DNA of 39,411 nucleotides from Formosa algae (GTDB lineage: Bacteria; Bacteroidota; Bacteroidia; Flavobacteriales; Flavobacteriaceae): positions 1 to 39,411 of the forward strand of contig NZ_LMAK01000021.1 in assembly GCF_001439665.1 (NCBI RefSeq). The letters run 5' to 3'. Shown here one piece after another: positions 1-7,961 of this stretch. The notes beneath the pieces were generated by a model, which did no database searches, was not told the origin of the DNA, and worked only from the letters and a program-made list of their open reading frames with translations. A program made the position numbers and the translations under genes. How positions within the stretch are numbered: position 1 is the stretch's first letter; every line of letters starts with the position of its first letter.

Positions 1-1
1 T

Positions 2-610
2 ATGATAGCCTCTACATTTACAGAACGTTTGAGTTTAGCTTTTAACGACGATGTTTATCAAGAAATTAAACGCTTATCATTAGATGGAACTTTCAACTTT
101 ATCATGGTATTACACCCTAAATTACCAGAACATATCGTTGAAAAATGGCAAGCATTAAACAACGAGAACTTTGTTTTTCATAACACCACAGATTTAGTGC
201 CTCTGTATAAGCAAGCAGATATTATGTTTGCAGATACGACTTCTGCGATTCAAGAATTTTTACTGCAGGAGAAACCAGTCGTTGCATTTAACCATACGTT
301 TGAACATAATTATTTAATTCACACACATCAAGCTAGTGAATTAGAATCTGCATTTCATGTAGCCTTAAACCCATCTAAAGAATTAATAAAAAACATTCAA
401 TTTTTCATTAAAGATTTACACCCCTATTCTGATGGAAAATCTAGTGCCCGCGTCATAGACGCAACCATTTCATTTTTACATGCCGACAAAAGGTATTTAA
501 AACGAAAACCATTAAATTTAATCCGTAAATATAAAATCCGTAAACTTTTAAATTATTTTACTTTTAAAAGTTACAACAGCCCCTATACCATACCTACACA
601 ACATGACTAA
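2..610 (+). CDS. CDP-glycerol glycerophosphotransferase-like protein, C-terminal part (5' truncated by window edge)
   Basis: The 202 residues visible match the C-terminal half of CDP-glycerol:glycerophosphotransferase-like (GT-B fold) enzymes. A strand ending in VLHPKLP is followed by FVFHNTTDLVPLYKQADIMFADTTSA, the usual acceptor/nucleotide-site region around residues 58-83, and then EKPVVAFN. Family members are normally about 380 residues or longer, and this frame stays open to the window edge, so the ATG at base 2 is probably an internal methionine. The last 8 bases overlap the next glycosyltransferase gene, which suggests translational coupling. The likely role is adding phosphoglycerol-type or sugar groups to a surface glycan at the inner membrane. 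The family assignment is fairly safe; the substrate is unknown. Confidence 0.7.
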   Translation: MIASTFTERLSLAFNDDVYQEIKRLSLDGTFNFIMVLHPKLPEHIVEKWQALNNENFVFHNTTDLVPLYKQADIMFADTTSAIQEFLLQEKPVVAFNHTFEHNYLIHTHQASELESAFHVALNPSKELIKNIQFFIKDLHPYSDGKSSARVIDATISFLHADKRYLKRKPLNLIRKYKIRKLLNYFTFKSYNSPYTIPTQHD

Positions 611-1352
611 AATTACAGCAATTATTCCTACTGGAAATGAAATTCATAATATTGAAGCTGTTATTGCATCTGTAAATTTTGCAGATGAAATATTAGTTGT
701 AGATAGTTTTAGTACCGACGGCACCTACGATGTCGCAAAAAAACTAGCTACAAAAGTTATCCGAAGAGAATACGAATACTCTGCTTCACAAAAAAATTGG
801 GCCATTCCGCAAGCTAAGCACGAATGGATTTTATTGGTTGATGCCGACGAACGTGTGACTCCAGAATTAAAAGCTGAAATTTTAAACACCCTTAAAAACC
901 CAAAAGATGTTGCCTATTGGATAGGACGAATGAACCACTTTATGGGCGAACGCGTACATTACAGTGGTTGGAGAAACGATAAAGTAATTCGTCTTTTTAA
1001 ACGCGATTTATGTGCGTATGAAGACAAGCATGTACATGCCGAAATAAAAGTAAACGGATCTATAGGTAAGCTAGAACACAAATTTTACCACAACACATAC
1101 ATTACTTTCGATAAGTATTTAGAAAAGATGAATCGCTATGCATGGTGGCAAGCTAAAGATTACGATAAAAAAACAGGAAAACTAACACCTTACCATTTTG
1201 TTATAAAGCCATTTTGGGGATTCTTTAAGCACTATATTATACAAGCCGGTTTTAGAGACGGTCTTGTAGGTTTTACTATTGGGACCATACAAGCTTATGT
1301 TATTTTTATGAGGTATATCAAGCTTTGGTTATTAAGAAAAAACAGAGTATAA
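603..1352 (+). CDS. Family 2 glycosyltransferase (WaaE/KdtX-like)
   Basis: This 249-residue GT-A enzyme is of the lipopolysaccharide-core type. It starts with a strand (ITAIIPTGNE) and has the nucleotide-binding segment ILVVDSFSTDGT at residues 30-41. The metal-binding DADE is at 80-83, followed by the WaaE-like stretch of Trp, His and Arg residues (YWIGRMNHFMGERVHYSGW). The C terminus has a hydrophobic/amphipathic segment that may attach it to the membrane. Its ATG lies inside the end of the upstream glycerophosphotransferase-like gene (8-base overlap), so the two are co-translated. It ends 2 bases from the convergent kinase-like gene. Role inferred: transfer of a sugar to a lipopolysaccharide core or surface glycan. 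The exact sugar cannot be read from the sequence. Confidence 0.85.
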   Translation: MTKITAIIPTGNEIHNIEAVIASVNFADEILVVDSFSTDGTYDVAKKLATKVIRREYEYSASQKNWAIPQAKHEWILLVDADERVTPELKAEILNTLKNPKDVAYWIGRMNHFMGERVHYSGWRNDKVIRLFKRDLCAYEDKHVHAEIKVNGSIGKLEHKFYHNTYITFDKYLEKMNRYAWWQAKDYDKKTGKLTPYHFVIKPFWGFFKHYIIQAGFRDGLVGFTIGTIQAYVIFMRYIKLWLLRKNRV

Positions 1353-1354
1353 GC

Positions 1355-2113
1355 TTAATGCTTCCAAAATTTTAATTTCTTTTTTAATAGTTTTTTGTTT
1401 TCAGCTTTTTCTTGAAAAGCTTCAGTTTCCATCCACATTAAACTAAAAATGGCATTAAAATTTTCACCAGAAACTTTAGCATATTCATCACTCATTGTTT
1501 TCACCATAGATTTATGAGTCGTTAATCTTGAAAAGTTTTTAATACGCTCTTCAAAAGTTAATGGTTTAAATTCCATTCTATTTAAATCTACAAGGTAAAA
1601 TTCATACCCATCCCCCACTTTTTTAATTAAAGTGTTACCAGGAGAATGATCTAAAAACTTAATTTCACTTTCATGAAGTTTGTAAGTAAATCTGGTAAAT
1701 GCGCGTAAAATGGCCTCATGATCGGGATAATTTAAATCGCGTGTAAGCTCTCTATACGTTAAATCGCACTCTAATTGTGCACTAACATAATAACTCTTTT
1801 TAAATAAAGATGGAGTGGTAAACTCGTAATATGCAATAGGCTCTGGCGTATTAATACCTAAGCTCTTAAGTTTAGACGCATACTCGTAAGACCGCTGTGC
1901 TTTGCTTTTTCTAAAAAATTTATAAGCAATTTGATTCACGATATTGGGAACCTTAAACGACTTAATATTAATAGTATCTCCATTAAGATTAAATAGTTTT
2001 AGGGCATTGCGTTTTTGATTACCAAAATTGGTTCCTTTTGTATCAAAATTAATAATACAATCTGTTAGGAATTCCTGAGCGCTTAAATAGTTTTTATTTA
2101 CCACGTATTTCAT
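1355..2113 (-). CDS. Lipopolysaccharide kinase-like protein (Kdo/WaaP family)
   Basis: This 252-residue protein has the core motifs of the Kdo/WaaP kinase family, a eukaryotic-like kinase fold that phosphorylates lipopolysaccharide inner-core sugars. The catalytic loop is FLDHSPGNTL around residues 153-162, with a putative catalytic Asp155 and metal-binding Asn160. The DFG-equivalent is YLVDLNRMEF, with Asp176. The N-terminal half contains basic residues and the strand region expected of a kinase N-lobe (TINIKSFK, Lys52/54). Its location opposite two surface-glycan transferases supports a lipopolysaccharide role. A TAATTTTG box lies only 4 bases upstream of the ATG, so the mRNA may have almost no leader. 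The substrate sugar is inferred. Confidence 0.75.
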   Translation of the reverse strand: MKYVVNKNYLSAQEFLTDCIINFDTKGTNFGNQKRNALKLFNLNGDTINIKSFKVPNIVNQIAYKFFRKSKAQRSYEYASKLKSLGINTPEPIAYYEFTTPSLFKKSYYVSAQLECDLTYRELTRDLNYPDHEAILRAFTRFTYKLHESEIKFLDHSPGNTLIKKVGDGYEFYLVDLNRMEFKPLTFEERIKNFSRLTTHKSMVKTMSDEYAKVSGENFNAIFSLMWMETEAFQEKAENKKLLKKKLKFWKH

Positions 2114-2117
2114 AGCG

Positions 2118-2125
2118 CAAAATTA
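2118..2125 (-). promoter_or_regulatory. -7 promoter box directly upstream of the kinase-like gene
   Basis: TAATTTTG on the minus strand is an exact match to the Bacteroidota -7 consensus TAnnTTTG. It is separated from the ATG at 2113 by 4 bases. No good -33 TTTG is seen at the usual spacing; the nearest TTG is about 24 bases away. Confidence 0.4.
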
Positions 2126-2217
2126 CAATTACTTTTTTGCTTTTAATAACAATTGATTCGTATTTAAAATTGTTTTGGTTTCTTTGCATTTTAAATTACA
2201 CCGCTAATTAAAGTATT

Positions 2218-2778
2218 ATGAATACAGAAATAAAAAATGCACTAACCGTTCTTAAAGCTGGCGGACTTATACTCTACCCTACAGATACAGTTTGGGGAAT
2301 TGGTTGCGATGCGTCTAATCCAGAAGCCGTTAAAAAAATATTTCAGCTTAAAAAACGAGAAGACAGCAAAGCTTTAATTTGTTTAGTAGCAGACGATAGA
2401 ATGCTCAATAAATATGTAAAAAAAATACCTGAGGCCGCTTTTAGTATTTTCGATATTCACGAAGAACCTGTTACAATTATTTACGACGAACCTCAAAATT
2501 TAGCTCAAAATTTAATTGCAGAAGACAACACCATAGCCATTCGTATTCCAGATGATGAGTTTTGTTTTCAATTAATGCGCAGATTTAATGGGGCTATTGT
2601 CTCAACATCAGCGAATGTAAGTGGTTATCCAACTCCAAAATCATTTAAAGAAATAGCTCCCGATATTTTAAAAGGTGTAGACTATGTCGTAAATTTGCAC
2701 CACGAAAAAAAGAACACAAAACCGTCGTCTATTATTAAATTAAGCAACAATGGTATTGTAAAAGTGATAAGAGAGTAA
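2218..2778 (+). CDS. tsaC: L-threonylcarbamoyladenylate synthase
   Basis: This 186-residue YrdC/Sua5-fold protein makes threonylcarbamoyl-AMP from threonine, bicarbonate and ATP, the first step of the tRNA t6A37 modification. Diagnostic segments are the N-terminal YPTDTVWGIGCD (residues 20-31), FQLKKRE, the basic KALICLV strand, and STSANVSG in the C-terminal half. The length fits the short TsaC type rather than Sua5, which carries an extra C-terminal domain. The following gene encodes the CCA-adding enzyme, so two tRNA-maturation genes lie together. The gap between them holds an AT-rich repeat. In Bacteroidota this family is often annotated tsaC/sua5/yciO interchangeably, so the exact paralogue is less sure than the family. 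Confidence 0.92.
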   Translation: MNTEIKNALTVLKAGGLILYPTDTVWGIGCDASNPEAVKKIFQLKKREDSKALICLVADDRMLNKYVKKIPEAAFSIFDIHEEPVTIIYDEPQNLAQNLIAEDNTIAIRIPDDEFCFQLMRRFNGAIVSTSANVSGYPTPKSFKEIAPDILKGVDYVVNLHHEKKNTKPSSIIKLSNNGIVKVIRE

Positions 2779-2779
2779 C

Positions 2780-2848
2780 ATCTCAAATTTCAAGAACCAA
2801 ATCTCAAACTACACATGTTGGAATTTGGAATTTGTAAATTGGAATTTT
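2780..2848. repeat. Imperfect inverted/tandem AT-rich intergenic repeat
   Basis: The gap between tsaC and the CCA-adding gene contains three copies of GGAATTT on its right side (within 2820-2846). On its left side are related segments of the opposite sense (CAAATTTCAA, CCAAATCTCAA). Together they form an imperfect inverted repeat with a central ACTACACATG. Short interspersed repeats of this style occur in flavobacterial intergenic DNA. Whether this is a family repeated elsewhere in this genome cannot be seen from one window. Confidence 0.5.
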
Positions 2849-2852
2849 ATAA

Positions 2853-4274
2853 ATGAATTACAAAGCAGCATTACAGAACCCAATATTTAAAATAATTTCG
2901 CAATCCGCTAAAACGCTTCAATTAGACAGCTATGTTATTGGAGGGTTTGTTCGCGATTTTATATTAGATCGTGGCTCGGCAAAAGACATCGATATTGTTG
3001 CCATTGGTAGCGGTATAGAACTTGCCAGAGAAGTCGCTAAAAACTTACCTAATAAACCTAAAGTTCAAGTCTTTAAAACCTATGGCACAGCCATGTTACG
3101 TTATAATGATATTGAGATCGAATTTGTAGGAGCCAGAAAAGAATCTTATAATGAAGACAGCAGAAATCCTGTCGTTGAAAATGGTACGTTAGAAGACGAC
3201 CAAAACCGACGCGATTTCACCATTAATGCGCTGGCCTTAGATTTAAATGAAGACCGTTTTGGTAATCTTTTAGATCCGTTTAATGGAATTCAAGATTTAG
3301 AACAAAAAATAATTCGCACACCACTTAACCCAGATATTACGTATAGTGACGATCCGCTTCGTATGATGCGTGCAATAAGATTCGCAACACAATTAAATTT
3401 TGAAATTGAAGCAGAATCTTTAAATGCCATTACACGAAATAGTCACCGTTTAGACATTATCACTAAAGAGCGTATTATTGTTGAATTAAATAAAATTCTA
3501 GAAAGCAAAGTGCCATCTATCGGATTTTTATTACTAGAACAAACAAATCTATTAAGTTACATCCTTCCTGAAATTACGGCATTAAAAGGCATTGATGAAG
3601 TTGAGGGGCAACGCCATAAAGATAATTTTTATCACACTCTAGAAGTGGTAGATAATATTTCTGAACACACAGATAACGTTTGGTTACGTTGGGCTGCATT
3701 ACTGCATGATATAGGAAAAGCTCCAACTAAAAAGTTTAGCAAAAAAGTAGGTTGGACCTTTCACGGACATGAATTTGAAGGTTCTAAAATGGCGTATCGC
3801 TTATTTAAGCGTTTAAAAATGCCATTGAATGATAAAATGAAATTTGTTCAGAAAATGGTACTCATGAGTTCAAGACCTATTGTTTTAGCTCAAGATATTG
3901 TAACAGATTCTGCCGTTAGACGTTTAATTTTTGATGCTGGAGAAGATGTTGAAGATTTAATGACTCTTTGCGAAGCAGATATTACGACCAAGAATCCAAA
4001 GAAATTTAAAAAATACCACAACAATTTTAAAATTGTAAGAGATAAGATTGTTGAAGTAGAAGCTCGCGACCATGTTCGTAATTTCCAACCACCAATTTCT
4101 GGAGAAGAAATTATGAATACGTTTAATTTAAAACCATCAAGAGAAATCGGGATTATAAAAGATGCGATTAAAGAAGCTATTTTAGAAGGTGAAATCCCTA
4201 ACGAATACGATGCTGCCTTTAATTTAATGTTGAAAACAGGACATAAATTAGGATTGGTAGCTGCTAAAGCTTAA
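2853..4274 (+). CDS. cca: CCA tRNA nucleotidyltransferase with HD domain
   Basis: This 473-residue class II nucleotidyltransferase adds or repairs the 3' CCA of tRNA. The head domain has GGFVRDF (residues 30-36) and the metal-binding DID at 45-47. A second strand, IEIEFVGARKE, sits near 87-97, and RRDFTINALA at 119-128. The arginine-rich segment DDPLRMMRAIRFA (166-178) is the nucleotide-selecting region. A C-terminal HD phosphohydrolase domain has HD at 285-286 (LLHDIGKAPT) and a further HGHEFEG motif. The HD domain gives 2',3'-cyclic phosphodiesterase/phosphatase activity in relatives. The gene lies 3' of tsaC and 5' of heme A synthase, all on one strand. Confidence 0.93.
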   Translation: MNYKAALQNPIFKIISQSAKTLQLDSYVIGGFVRDFILDRGSAKDIDIVAIGSGIELAREVAKNLPNKPKVQVFKTYGTAMLRYNDIEIEFVGARKESYNEDSRNPVVENGTLEDDQNRRDFTINALALDLNEDRFGNLLDPFNGIQDLEQKIIRTPLNPDITYSDDPLRMMRAIRFATQLNFEIEAESLNAITRNSHRLDIITKERIIVELNKILESKVPSIGFLLLEQTNLLSYILPEITALKGIDEVEGQRHKDNFYHTLEVVDNISEHTDNVWLRWAALLHDIGKAPTKKFSKKVGWTFHGHEFEGSKMAYRLFKRLKMPLNDKMKFVQKMVLMSSRPIVLAQDIVTDSAVRRLIFDAGEDVEDLMTLCEADITTKNPKKFKKYHNNFKIVRDKIVEVEARDHVRNFQPPISGEEIMNTFNLKPSREIGIIKDAIKEAILEGEIPNEYDAAFNLMLKTGHKLGLVAAKA

Positions 4275-4317
4275 TCAGTAAGAAAGTAAAGTCTCAAAAA
4301 TTAATAAACTTTTGGTT

Positions 4318-5334
4318 ATGAAAACTAAAGACAGCAAAAACGTTATATATTGGTTATTAACGGGATGTTTTTTAATCTTTATTATGGTTATTATTGGCGG
4401 AATTACGCGCCTAACAGATTCAGGACTTTCTATATCAAACTATAAACTCCTAACAGGAACTATTCCGCCAATTGGAGACGCAGAATGGCAAGACGCTTTT
4501 GAATTGTATCAGCAACATCCAGAGTTTAAACATTACAACTCTCATTTTACCATAAGCGATTTTAAAAGCATTTACTTTTGGGAATGGTTGCACCGTCTTA
4601 TTGGCCGTATGATAGGTTTAGTATTCTTTTTCCCATTTGTTTATTTTTTAATTACTAAACAGCTCACGAAATCAACTATAAAAAAATGTATCGTTTTACT
4701 TGGTTTAGGTGGTTTTCAAGGCTTTTTAGGTTGGTATATGGTTAAAAGTGGATTGGTAGACATGCCAGACGTAAGTCATTTTAGACTAGCAGCACACTTA
4801 ACCGCAGCCTTTTTAACTTTTGCAGCAACACTTTGGGTGGCTTTAGATTTAATTTACCCTACTAAAAAACAAGTTAATACTAAGTACAGAAACCTGATTA
4901 TCGTAACCTATATCGTGTTGTTAATTCAGATTATATATGGCGCATTTATTGCAGGTTTAAAAGCTGGTTTATTACATAACCATTGGCCATTAATGAACGA
5001 TGGTAAGTTTATACACCCGAGTGTTTACGCTTTCGATTCTTTTACGGCAAACATATTAGAAAACCCTAGTGGTATTCAATTTGTACACAGAATGCTTGCC
5101 ATTGTAGTAGTCTCTCTAATTGTATTTTTGTGGTATAAATCTAAACCATTACAATTAACTAGTAATCAAAAAAAGGCGATTAATGCCTTATTAATCTTAG
5201 TCGTTTTTCAGTTCTTATTAGGCGTATTCACACTTATACTATACGTTCCTGTATGGCTAGGTGTTTTACATCAAGTAGGTGCATTTTTCTTATTAACAGC
5301 TATGACATTTAAGCTACATCGCTTTAGCAAGTAA
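4318..5334 (+). CDS. ctaA: Heme A synthase (COX15/CtaA)
   Basis: This integral membrane protein of about 338 residues has roughly eight hydrophobic segments. It oxidises heme O to heme A for cytochrome c oxidase. Landmarks are GGITRLTDSGLS near the N terminus, WEWLHRLIGR with an axial histidine, a second histidine in RLAAHLT, FVHRMLA, and the final HQVGAFFLL. It is an alpha-proteobacterial/mitochondrial COX15-type sequence by length. I place the start at the ATG at 4318; a TTG two codons earlier (4312) is in frame but adds only two residues. No other cytochrome oxidase genes lie in the window. Confidence 0.92.
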   Translation: MKTKDSKNVIYWLLTGCFLIFIMVIIGGITRLTDSGLSISNYKLLTGTIPPIGDAEWQDAFELYQQHPEFKHYNSHFTISDFKSIYFWEWLHRLIGRMIGLVFFFPFVYFLITKQLTKSTIKKCIVLLGLGGFQGFLGWYMVKSGLVDMPDVSHFRLAAHLTAAFLTFAATLWVALDLIYPTKKQVNTKYRNLIIVTYIVLLIQIIYGAFIAGLKAGLLHNHWPLMNDGKFIHPSVYAFDSFTANILENPSGIQFVHRMLAIVVVSLIVFLWYKSKPLQLTSNQKKAINALLILVVFQFLLGVFTLILYVPVWLGVLHQVGAFFLLTAMTFKLHRFSK

Positions 5335-5354
5335 TCATAAAAATAGTATATTTG
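5323..5354 (+). promoter_or_regulatory. Candidate promoter for the TnpR-passenger-like gene
   Basis: TATATTTG at 5347-5354 matches the -7 consensus exactly. TTTA at 5323-5326 could serve as the -33 element with a 20-base spacer. It lies over the end of ctaA and points to the gene starting at 5372. Confidence 0.45.
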
Positions 5355-5371
5355 ACCTTTAATTTTTCAGC

Positions 5372-5890
5372 ATGATTTATAGATTTAGAATTATCTTAGA
5401 CAACGATACAGAAGAGGATGTATTCCGCGATTTAGAAATTCGTAACGACGATACATTAGAAGATTTACACAATATTATCACCCAAGCTTTTGGTTTTGAT
5501 GGTAATGAAATGGCATCATTTTACGTGAGTGATGACGAATGGAATCAAGGTGAAGAATTCTCTTTATTCGATTTAAGCGACGGGCAGGAATCTGTTAGTT
5601 TGATGAACTCAACTAAGCTTAATAGCATTTTACATAGTGAACAAACTAAGCTTATTTATGTTTACGACTTCTTTAATATGTGGACATTCTTTGTTGAACT
5701 CGCTGAAATAGTAGACGTTGTTGAAGGTGTAGATTACCCGAACTTAATGTTTGTACATGGTCAAATTCCAGATGAAGTTCCTGAAAGAAACTTCGAGTCG
5801 GATGACGACCTTGATGATTTTGACGAATTTGATGACGACCTAGACTTAGACGATTACGACAATTTAGATTTCGACGAAAACTGGAATTAA
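5372..5890 (+). CDS. Plasmid pRiA4b ORF-3 / IS1096 TnpR-passenger-like protein
   Basis: This 172-residue protein has the pRiA4b ORF-3-like fold. It opens with the strand MIYRFRIILD, continues with RDLEIRNDDTLEDLHNIITQAFGFD (residues 20-44), and has an aromatic segment LIYVYDFFNMWTFFVEL (93-110). Databases label the family 'IS1096 element passenger TnpR' because one member is carried by that element, but no transposase or inverted repeats are visible here. The last 40 residues are almost entirely Asp, Glu and hydrophobic residues, a highly acidic tail. It ends directly against the convergent gene at 5891 with no spacer. Biochemical function is unknown. Confidence 0.8.
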   Translation: MIYRFRIILDNDTEEDVFRDLEIRNDDTLEDLHNIITQAFGFDGNEMASFYVSDDEWNQGEEFSLFDLSDGQESVSLMNSTKLNSILHSEQTKLIYVYDFFNMWTFFVELAEIVDVVEGVDYPNLMFVHGQIPDEVPERNFESDDDLDDFDEFDDDLDLDDYDNLDFDENWN

Positions 5891-6952
5891 CTACATTAGT
5901 TTTTTCATGTTTACGTCTTCGTAATTACGTTTTACAAAGTCTAATCCATGTTTTAAAATTTCGCCCATACTTTCGCTATGTCTAAAATTCATATCTAAAG
6001 TATAGTTATAAATTATAGATCCTAATTGCTCTACATTTTCTTGAGATGATATTTTATCATGTATCATGCAATCAATTAGCTTATTAAGGCGTTTTTTATA
6101 ACTAATAACACGTTTTGCGATGATAGAACGTTCCTCTACCTTGTATTGGTCTATAGATGTATCGCTAATTTTTTCCTTAACCAACTGAACCATATCACGA
6201 TTTTCTTTAAAAAATTGCGGACGGTAAATATTAAATTTTCCTTCGTAACATTGCTGATCAAAATCTATGGCACGCACTTTATATACAATCTGATCAAAAT
6301 CGTGCGTAGGAATTACCACATAATTGTAAGAACGCATATCTCCTAAAAGACGAATCATACAGCGTTCATTAAACTTTACAAATTCTTTAGCGATTTGCGA
6401 TTTCTCTGAAGACGTACAATTGGGTAACATATCTTTTATAAACACATCGCCAGGAATTCCAGCAATATGCTCTTCAATTAATGTATCTCTATATACCAAA
6501 AAGTTAAGACTATTTGGAGATAACATATGCTCCAATTCTAATCCGTATACACGAGAGGCATCCGCTTTTTTAATATAAAAATGGGTATAGTTATCATTTA
6601 AAATATTACGGACTTTAATACGAAAGGGTTGCGAATTTCCGAATGTGCAAAAGTCTATACAATCTACACTTAAAAATTGAAAAATCTTTTCGTTACCATC
6701 AGATACCAAATTAGAATACACACGTTTTAGTGATAAATCTATTTCCTCGCGCTCATAATCGTTATAATATACGCGGAGCCAAAGTGTGTCTTCATCGTCT
6801 TTATCATACACATTTATAGCACCTTGAAAACGCAATAAATCATCATAAAAAATAGGGAGTTCAAAATTCCTATTATATTCAGATAGATAGTGATCTAACT
6901 TTTCTGTAATAGGAAATGACGGCTTCTTCTTTGATATTTTTAAATCATCCAT
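5891..6952 (-). CDS. Conserved hypothetical protein with atypical kinase-like motifs
   Basis: I do not recognise this family by name. The protein is 353 residues from the ATG at 6952. A TTG at 6970 would add six residues, but a TAATTTTG promoter-like box lies between the two, which favours the ATG. Numbering from the ATG, the middle region reads like a protein-kinase-type fold. There is a strand with two lysines (HFYIKKAD, 124-131), then EEHIAGIPGD (161-170) like a hinge. RLLGDMRSYNYVV (201-213) has the D-x4-N spacing of a catalytic loop, with Asp205 and Asn210. KVRAIDFDQQ (225-234) carries DFD like a metal-binding motif. The C terminus is helical and ends in basic residues. It has no signal peptide or membrane segment. 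Its gene is divergent from an ABC exporter gene pair. Function is inferred only from motifs. Confidence 0.6.
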   Translation of the reverse strand: MDDLKISKKKPSFPITEKLDHYLSEYNRNFELPIFYDDLLRFQGAINVYDKDDEDTLWLRVYYNDYEREEIDLSLKRVYSNLVSDGNEKIFQFLSVDCIDFCTFGNSQPFRIKVRNILNDNYTHFYIKKADASRVYGLELEHMLSPNSLNFLVYRDTLIEEHIAGIPGDVFIKDMLPNCTSSEKSQIAKEFVKFNERCMIRLLGDMRSYNYVVIPTHDFDQIVYKVRAIDFDQQCYEGKFNIYRPQFFKENRDMVQLVKEKISDTSIDQYKVEERSIIAKRVISYKKRLNKLIDCMIHDKISSQENVEQLGSIIYNYTLDMNFRHSESMGEILKHGLDFVKRNYEDVNMKKLM

Positions 6953-6957
6953 AAATA

Positions 6958-6965
6958 CAAAATTA
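6958..6965 (-). promoter_or_regulatory. -7 box close to the ATG of the kinase-like hypothetical gene
   Basis: TAATTTTG on the minus strand ends 5 bases before the ATG at 6952. A second exact box, TAAATTTG, lies farther upstream at 6999-7006. Neither has a clear TTTG 19-21 bases upstream, so which is used is uncertain. Confidence 0.3.
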
Positions 6966-7048
6966 CTCAATTTTAAGCTTTTATTTAGTAGCTTGTAACA
7001 AATTTAATTGATATTCGTCTTACTAATATAACCACAAAACCATCCATT

Positions 7049-7945
7049 TTGGCAGGCATACTCACAATTCACAATCTTACAAAGAAATTCGGTGCTCTTA
7101 CAGCAGTTAATAATCTATCATTCACTATTAAAAAAGGCAATGTTTACGGCATTTTAGGTCCTAACGGTAGTGGTAAATCTACCACATTAGGTATTGTTTT
7201 AAATGTTGTTAATAAAACGTCTGGCGATTTTAGTTGGTTTGGTGGAGACATTTCTACACACGATGCTTTAAAGAAAGTAGGAGCTATTATCGAGCGTCCT
7301 AATTTTTATCCGTACATGACGGCAGAGCAAAATTTAAAATTAGTATGTAAAATTAAAGGCATAGACTTTAGTAAAATTGAAGAAAAATTAGACGTTGTTG
7401 GTCTATTAGATAGAAAAAACAGCAAATTCCAAACCTTTTCTTTAGGGATGAAACAACGTTTGGCGATTGCTTCTGCCCTATTAAACGATCCTGAAATTTT
7501 AATTTTAGACGAACCAACAAACGGTTTAGATCCGCAAGGGATTCATCAAATTAGAGAGATTATTAAGCAAATTGCCCAAAACGGAACAACTATTTTATTG
7601 GCTTCGCATTTATTAGATGAAGTTGAAAAAGTATGTACGCATGTGGTGGTGTTAAGAAAAGGTGTAAAATTATATTCTGGCCGCGTAGACGAAATGATTG
7701 CGAGTCACGGATTCTTTGAGCTAAAAGCAGAAAATGTCACAGCCTTAAAAACATTTTTAGAAACTAATGACACTTTCGGAACCATTACTGAAGATCATGG
7801 CGTTTTAAAAGTATTATTAAATGAACCCTTAGAAGCCTTAGAGCTAAACAAAATCTTATTTGAAAAAGGGATAGTGCTCTCTCATTTAGTGAAACGTAAA
7901 CAAAGCCTAGAAGAACAATTTTTACAATTAACAGACAACCAATAA
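7049..7945 (+). CDS. ABC exporter ATP-binding protein
   Basis: This 298-residue ABC-2-type ATPase has a Walker A GPNGSGKS at residues 37-44 and a signature FSLGMKQR near 130-137. Walker B is LILDEP at 151-156, followed by TNGLDP and the switch histidine in LLASHLLDE. The C-terminal 80 residues are the regulatory extension common in drug- and bacitracin-type exporters. The start is TTG at 7049. There is no in-frame ATG or GTG between it and the upstream stop at 6989, and the residues after it (ILTIHNLTKKFG) fit the family start. The permease partner follows after 16 bases, so the two form one exporter. The substrate is unknown. Confidence 0.9.
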   Translation: MAGILTIHNLTKKFGALTAVNNLSFTIKKGNVYGILGPNGSGKSTTLGIVLNVVNKTSGDFSWFGGDISTHDALKKVGAIIERPNFYPYMTAEQNLKLVCKIKGIDFSKIEEKLDVVGLLDRKNSKFQTFSLGMKQRLAIASALLNDPEILILDEPTNGLDPQGIHQIREIIKQIAQNGTTILLASHLLDEVEKVCTHVVVLRKGVKLYSGRVDEMIASHGFFELKAENVTALKTFLETNDTFGTITEDHGVLKVLLNEPLEALELNKILFEKGIVLSHLVKRKQSLEEQFLQLTDNQ

Positions 7946-7961
7946 GCCAAAAATCAAAACT

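Noticed and set aside
5372-5890. Mobile element (IS1096-like) suggested by the family name
   Set aside because: There is no transposase, terminal inverted repeat or target duplication around the gene.
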